Origin: Diospyros lotus
Lineage: Eukaryota; Streptophyta; Magnoliopsida; Ericales; Ebenaceae
NCBI RefSeq assembly: GCF_014633365.1
Contig: NC_068339.1
Coordinates: 26,979,316 to 27,043,315 of the forward strand
Direction: 5' to 3'
DNA: 64,000 nt
In this document: in pieces, positions 60,828 to 64,000 of the stretch
Layout of the letters: each line of letters starts with the position of its first letter
How positions within the stretch are numbered: the first letter of the stretch is position 1
The notes under the pieces: generated by a model
What the model was told of the DNA's origin: nothing
The model's input: the letters and a program-made list of their open reading frames with translations, nothing else
Databases searched by the model: none
Program-made: the position numbers and the translations under genes

Positions 60828-62264
60828 GAATATTGCTAGTCCCTTAGCAATTAGATTATACACCAGCCATGATCTAATCGCAATACTTACATGAATATAA
60901 AAATTTCAAATTTGAAACCAAAATGCGTAGAGTAGTTTGGCATACAGTCAAATATTCAAAATCAGATTTCTGGTTAAAGGTCATACAATCTCAGGAATGA
61001 CAATTAGGATGACTAATACACAGATTTACTCCCTCGAAGTTTTGACTATAAACCTTACTGTGGATTTTCCCTCTCAATAAAACGATTCCTCAGGTGTACA
61101 CACAAGGGGGTGCACCGTTAAAGAGTAAATGTAAAACAAGTTCAAAACTCGATGCCATCCCAAATACAAGGAACGTATTTTCATGAAAGAACGGGGAAAT
61201 TGACATAGCTTCTTGACTGGAATAATGCCCTAGATGAATAACTTCTGAATTTAAACTTAATTCCCTACTCCGAACTCGAATTCTGAGATCACATAATTTA
61301 TAGCATCAAAAGGGATCAGACCGGGTTATAATGGGGTTATGAGGTTAATACAGGTTGTCAGAGAAAATGATAGAGTATACAAATGGTGTGCTGGGATTTT
61401 TTTTTAACATTTGTTTTGAAACAATTGTGCTGAATAGCTAAGAGAATTTTTCTTTTTTTTCACTTTTTTTTTCTTCTTCTTTTTTTTTCTCTTTTTTTTT
61501 TCTTTTTTTTTTTAACATGAAAATAGCTAGGCAGACTAATTCCCAAAATCACACTAGGTTGGACAAAATTCATATGATTATGGGTTAAACGATAGTAACG
61601 AAAGAAAGTGTACTACAAATGGCTCACATGGGCTAGCAATGGAAGTTAATGTAAAGAAAGAAAAAGGTTAATAGGCCCAAAATAAAAGAAATTAATCCCC
61701 CTATCATGCTTCTACAAAACAATGTTACTCAGTCATCTAATTTGGAATTTGAAACTAGTCAAATTCATCCGCTAGCATACTAGACATTCAAGGCGAATTG
61801 ATGTTTTGAAGCCATTGAAAAGATGAGATAAACAATAAAGCATATTTAGAGTAAGTGTTATTTCACTCAGAATTAACGGTTATTAAGCTCAAATACTCAC
61901 TTGAGAAATAGTCTCCACTTCTGTTGAGGGATCATACAGTGTACAAATCAGCTAATTACTATCACCTTTGACTTTATGACCGATAACCAATTTTTTATTT
62001 TTTTTTTTGAATACCCGATGAATGCAAATTACTTATTCCAATGCATATACGTTTTCAAATAAGAAATCAATACATTCATGTTTCGTATTGCAGACTTAAC
62101 CAGCTATCAGTGCATAACTCCAAAGCTTTAGGAATAGCGTTATTTAAAACACAATTTTTTTTTTAATAAGAGCAGATAAAGATAATCAATTCACACAAGA
62201 CTACAAGCAAATAATAGCAAACTCACAGCTAAACATGAACAAAATAATTTATAATTAGACCTTA
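60828..62264 (-). other. Non-coding 3' region of reversed Athila-like element
   Basis: No gene. Blocks shared with the element at 5859-13878 include TTTTGGTTTCAAATTTGAAA (60905-60925 reversed), AGAAGTGGAGACTATTTCTC (about 61905-61925 reversed) and TGCTAAGGGACTAGCAATAT beside the tract. A long pyrimidine-rich run lies at 61445-61515. Confidence 0.65.
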
Positions 62265-62277
62265 CACCCCCCAACTT
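62265..62277 (-). promoter_or_regulatory. Internal polypurine tract
   Basis: AAGTTGGGGGGTG on the minus strand, the counterpart of 9045-9060. It lies between the captured genes and the non-coding 3' region. Confidence 0.6.
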
Positions 62278-62443
62278 GAATTACAGTAATAAAATAGGGT
62301 TGTTAGGAATACCTATAACTCCACAAGTCCATAGATTTACTGTGAATTGCTAGAACTCAAACAAACAAATGAGCATAACATATATATTTATATTTTCACA
62401 TAAAAAAATAAAATAAAATTATACAAGTCATAAGATAAACAAA

Positions 62444-62596
62444 ATGCGTCTCAAAAGTACAAAAAGTACTCCTTACTCAGCCATCTTATCATAGACTTGC
62501 CTAACAACATTCCACAGTTTTCATGCAAGTCATAGGAGATGCGTCTCAAGAGTATAAAAAGTATTCTTTACTCAGCCATCTCATCATAGACTTGTC
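62444..62596. repeat. 95-bp tandem duplication resembling part of the 165-codon frame
   Basis: ATGCGTCTCAARAGTAYAAA..TTACTCAGCCATCTYATCAT occurs at 62444 and 62539. The order ATGCGTCTCAAGAGT then TTACTCAG also occurs at 63571-63618 within the open frame (its SKES..LETHP segment), there with 11 extra bases between the blocks. Confidence 0.7.
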
Positions 62597-63256
62597 TTAC
62601 AGGGATAAATTTAAATTAATCGGACCCCTTTGGCACTTGTTTCTGGTTACCTTAGACCAATCTATCCGTGGCTCATAAAAATCGTGTTGTGGAACATAAG
62701 TATGTAATTTCTCTAGTAGCTCATCAATGGTGGATGCATAAATGAGAATCTTTCTTGTTGAAAGAGAAATGAACTTTTGATCCACAACCTGATCAAGAAA
62801 AGAGAGCAACCCATTGAAAAAATGATTAACATTTAAAAGTCCAATGGGTTTAGTATGGAGATTACTCTTGGCCCAGGAGATTATACAAAAGATTTCTTCA
62901 AGTGTTCCAAAACCTCCTGGTAAAGCAATGAAGGCATCTTACTAATAAATCTTACAAGCCATGCGCTCAGACATAGAAGTCGTTTCTATAAGTTGACCGC
63001 GTGTAATCCTAGAAATATGTGGTTCAGCAAAAGGGATTAGCATTACACCTACCACATATGATTTTCCAAGATGTGCAGCTTGTGAAACACAACCATTCAA
63101 TCCACGACTTCCCCCTCCGTATATCAAATTAATTTTTCTTTCTCCCAATTTTAGGCCTAGTTCGCTTGTTGCAAGTGCGTAACTACTGTCGCTCCCGAGT
63201 TGAGAGCCACAAAGTACACATATGGTTTTGATTCGATGAACTAACTAGCCTTCCAT
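62597..63256 (-). pseudogene. LOG-type cytokinin riboside 5'-monophosphate phosphoribohydrolase, intron-less pseudogene
   Basis: A single 220-codon frame starts at ATG 63256 and ends at 62597, within the usual LOG length of about 210-230 residues. Order of motifs: MEG start, RIKTICVLCGSQLGSDSSYA, NLIYGGGSRGLNGCVSQAAH, GVMLIPFAEPHI, MSERMACKI, DAFIALPGGFGTLEEIF (PGGxGTxxE at 62894-62920), LHTKPIGLLNV and LLEKLHTYVPQHDF. LOG enzymes release active cytokinin bases from their nucleotides in the cytosol. Stops are TAG at codon 4 (63245-63247) and adjacent TAG and TAA at codons 105-106 (62939-62944). No frameshift. The Lys of the family's catalytic Arg-Lys pair appears as Met. Plant LOG genes have several introns, and none is present here, so this is a copy of a spliced transcript. 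It lies in sense orientation inside an Athila-like element, just upstream of its internal polypurine tract. Family call is secure from motifs; inactivity is inferred from the stops. Confidence 0.9.
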
Positions 63257-63468
63257 GTTTGTTCCTTTTGTCTGCCTTGGAAAGAGGTTTGGCGATCAAA
63301 AGTAGTTATACAACAATTCAACAAGAAATAAATACAAACAGAAATCATGCGTAAGTACAAGTAGTTGTGATTGTGGCTCACATCTTCCTTTGGTTTTACG
63401 TCCAGAAATGGCTTAAACACTTTCTATGAAGTGGGGATAGGCTTCCCATCCAATTTTCTTATAGATTG
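63257..63468 (-). other. Spacer between the 165-codon frame and the LOG pseudogene
   Basis: 212 bases without a gene. I see no promoter or splice signal that would separate the two, so they could have been carried as one transcript. Confidence 0.4.
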
Positions 63469-63966
63469 TCAAACAGGGTCGTTTTTAGTCAGATTCCCAA
63501 GACTATAGCATTGGTGGTCATTTATGAACTGGGTCCATAAAGTAAGTTCTCTTTGCACTATTCCACATGGATGCGTCTCAAGAGTCAATCGAATATCATC
63601 CAATGACTCCTTACTCAGTCCATCCTTTATGAAACAAATTTTATCTTCTCGATTTATGGACGTAAACCCCACAGATTTGCATCGAGTGTTACAGGTCCAA
63701 CGAGCACACTTGTGACAACCATTCACTCTTTTAGCTCTTCGTTTCTTCGCAAAACTACTCTTTCCTAAGACCGGGAAGTGCTTAAAACTAGGTGAAGTTT
63801 CGCCAGCTAATCGAACTTTTGCTTCGATCAACCAACGAATATCTTCAGGAATGTTATTACGCATCAAAAGCCTAAGTCTTTCACACCTAACAGCATAAAT
63901 TTTTTTCAAATCATTCTGTGGGAGAGATGGATAGTACTTGCGAATTTTTGAAAGCTGAAGATCCAT
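63469..63966 (-). CDS. Unrecognised Cys-rich 165-residue protein, open frame in Athila-like element
   Basis: The frame is open from ATG 63966 to 63469 with no stop. The N-terminal third is charged (MDLQLSKIRKYYPSLPQNDL; CERLRLLMRNNIPEDIRWLI). A Lys/Arg stretch (FAKKRRAKRVNG) could be a nuclear localisation signal. A Cys cluster follows (C-HK-C-ARWT-C-NTR-C), a possible zinc-binding site, and then FIKDGLSKESLDDIRLTLET and a C-terminal helical segment. I do not recognise the family and assign no function. It precedes the LOG pseudogene by 212 bases on the same strand, in the element's sense direction. It is preceded by a 13-base A run. Two short degraded copies of its SKES..ETHP segment lie on the far side of the LOG pseudogene. 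An unbroken frame of this length amid heavily decayed neighbours suggests recent capture or selection. Confidence 0.6.
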   Translation of the reverse strand: MDLQLSKIRKYYPSLPQNDLKKIYAVRCERLRLLMRNNIPEDIRWLIEAKVRLAGETSPSFKHFPVLGKSSFAKKRRAKRVNGCHKCARWTCNTRCKSVGFTSINREDKICFIKDGLSKESLDDIRLTLETHPCGIVQRELTLWTQFINDHQCYSLGNLTKNDPV

Positions 63967-64000
63967 TTTTTTTTTTTTAAAAGAAAACTCTAATAAGAAG

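Noticed and set aside
63524..63715. Plus-strand frame opposite the Cys-rich frame
   Set aside because: Shadow of the longer minus-strand frame.

Overview
This window is repeat-rich plant nuclear DNA, almost certainly from an angiosperm with a large genome. I see no intact host gene with introns. Nearly every base can be assigned to LTR retrotransposons, solo LTRs, Helitron-like elements, one CACTA element or one Tourist-like MITE. The evidence is a set of plant-specific hallmarks: Met-tRNA and Asp-tRNA-type primer binding sites, polypurine tracts, TG..CA termini with 5-bp target duplications, decayed gag/pol, Helitron hairpin+CTAG ends and CACTA termini with a 3-bp duplication. Host species is not determinable from the sequence alone.

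Layout. 1-3796: end of a reversed LTR plus two Helitron-like pieces. 3797-24312: a reversed, internally deleted chromovirus-like Ty3/gypsy element with LTRs of about 3.5 kb (element B). It is split by a complete Athila-like non-autonomous element (5859-13878) and, in its right LTR, by a 4.2-kb Helitron (18829-23054) that itself carries a MITE (21220-21451). 24313-29278: LTR fragments, one split by a copia-like solo LTR (26681-28190) with a perfect GTAAA duplication. 29279-36524: a Tat/Retand-type Ty3/gypsy element with 463-bp LTRs, degenerate RT, RNase H, archaeal-type RNase H and integrase, a 97-bp tandem repeat in its 3' untranslated region, and a solo LTR inserted in the end of pol. 36525-46965: reversed chromovirus (element A) with decayed pol, split by a solo LTR (41262-45003) that is itself split by another solo LTR (42809-44804). 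46931-59250: forward chromovirus (element C). Its 5' LTR has been hit by a copia-like LTR, a solo LTR and a 3.86-kb CACTA element; its gag is split by an Athila-like solo LTR. 59251-64000: the 3' half of a reversed Athila-like element that runs off the window.

The most striking content is in the last element. Where a related element in the same window has gag, this one carries an intron-less pseudogene of the cytokinin-activating enzyme family LOG, and upstream of it an open 165-codon Cys-rich frame I do not recognise. This looks like capture of host coding sequence by a non-autonomous retrotransposon. The second unusual signal is a dispersed palindromic decamer, CATTCGAATG and its CATCCGGATG-like variants. 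It recurs dozens of times at about 20-60 bp spacing in the Athila-like element and also in LTRs of a different gypsy lineage.

The genes do not form operons or pathways; they are retroelement polyproteins, all broken. The nesting gives a relative order of insertions, with up to three levels of insertion visible.
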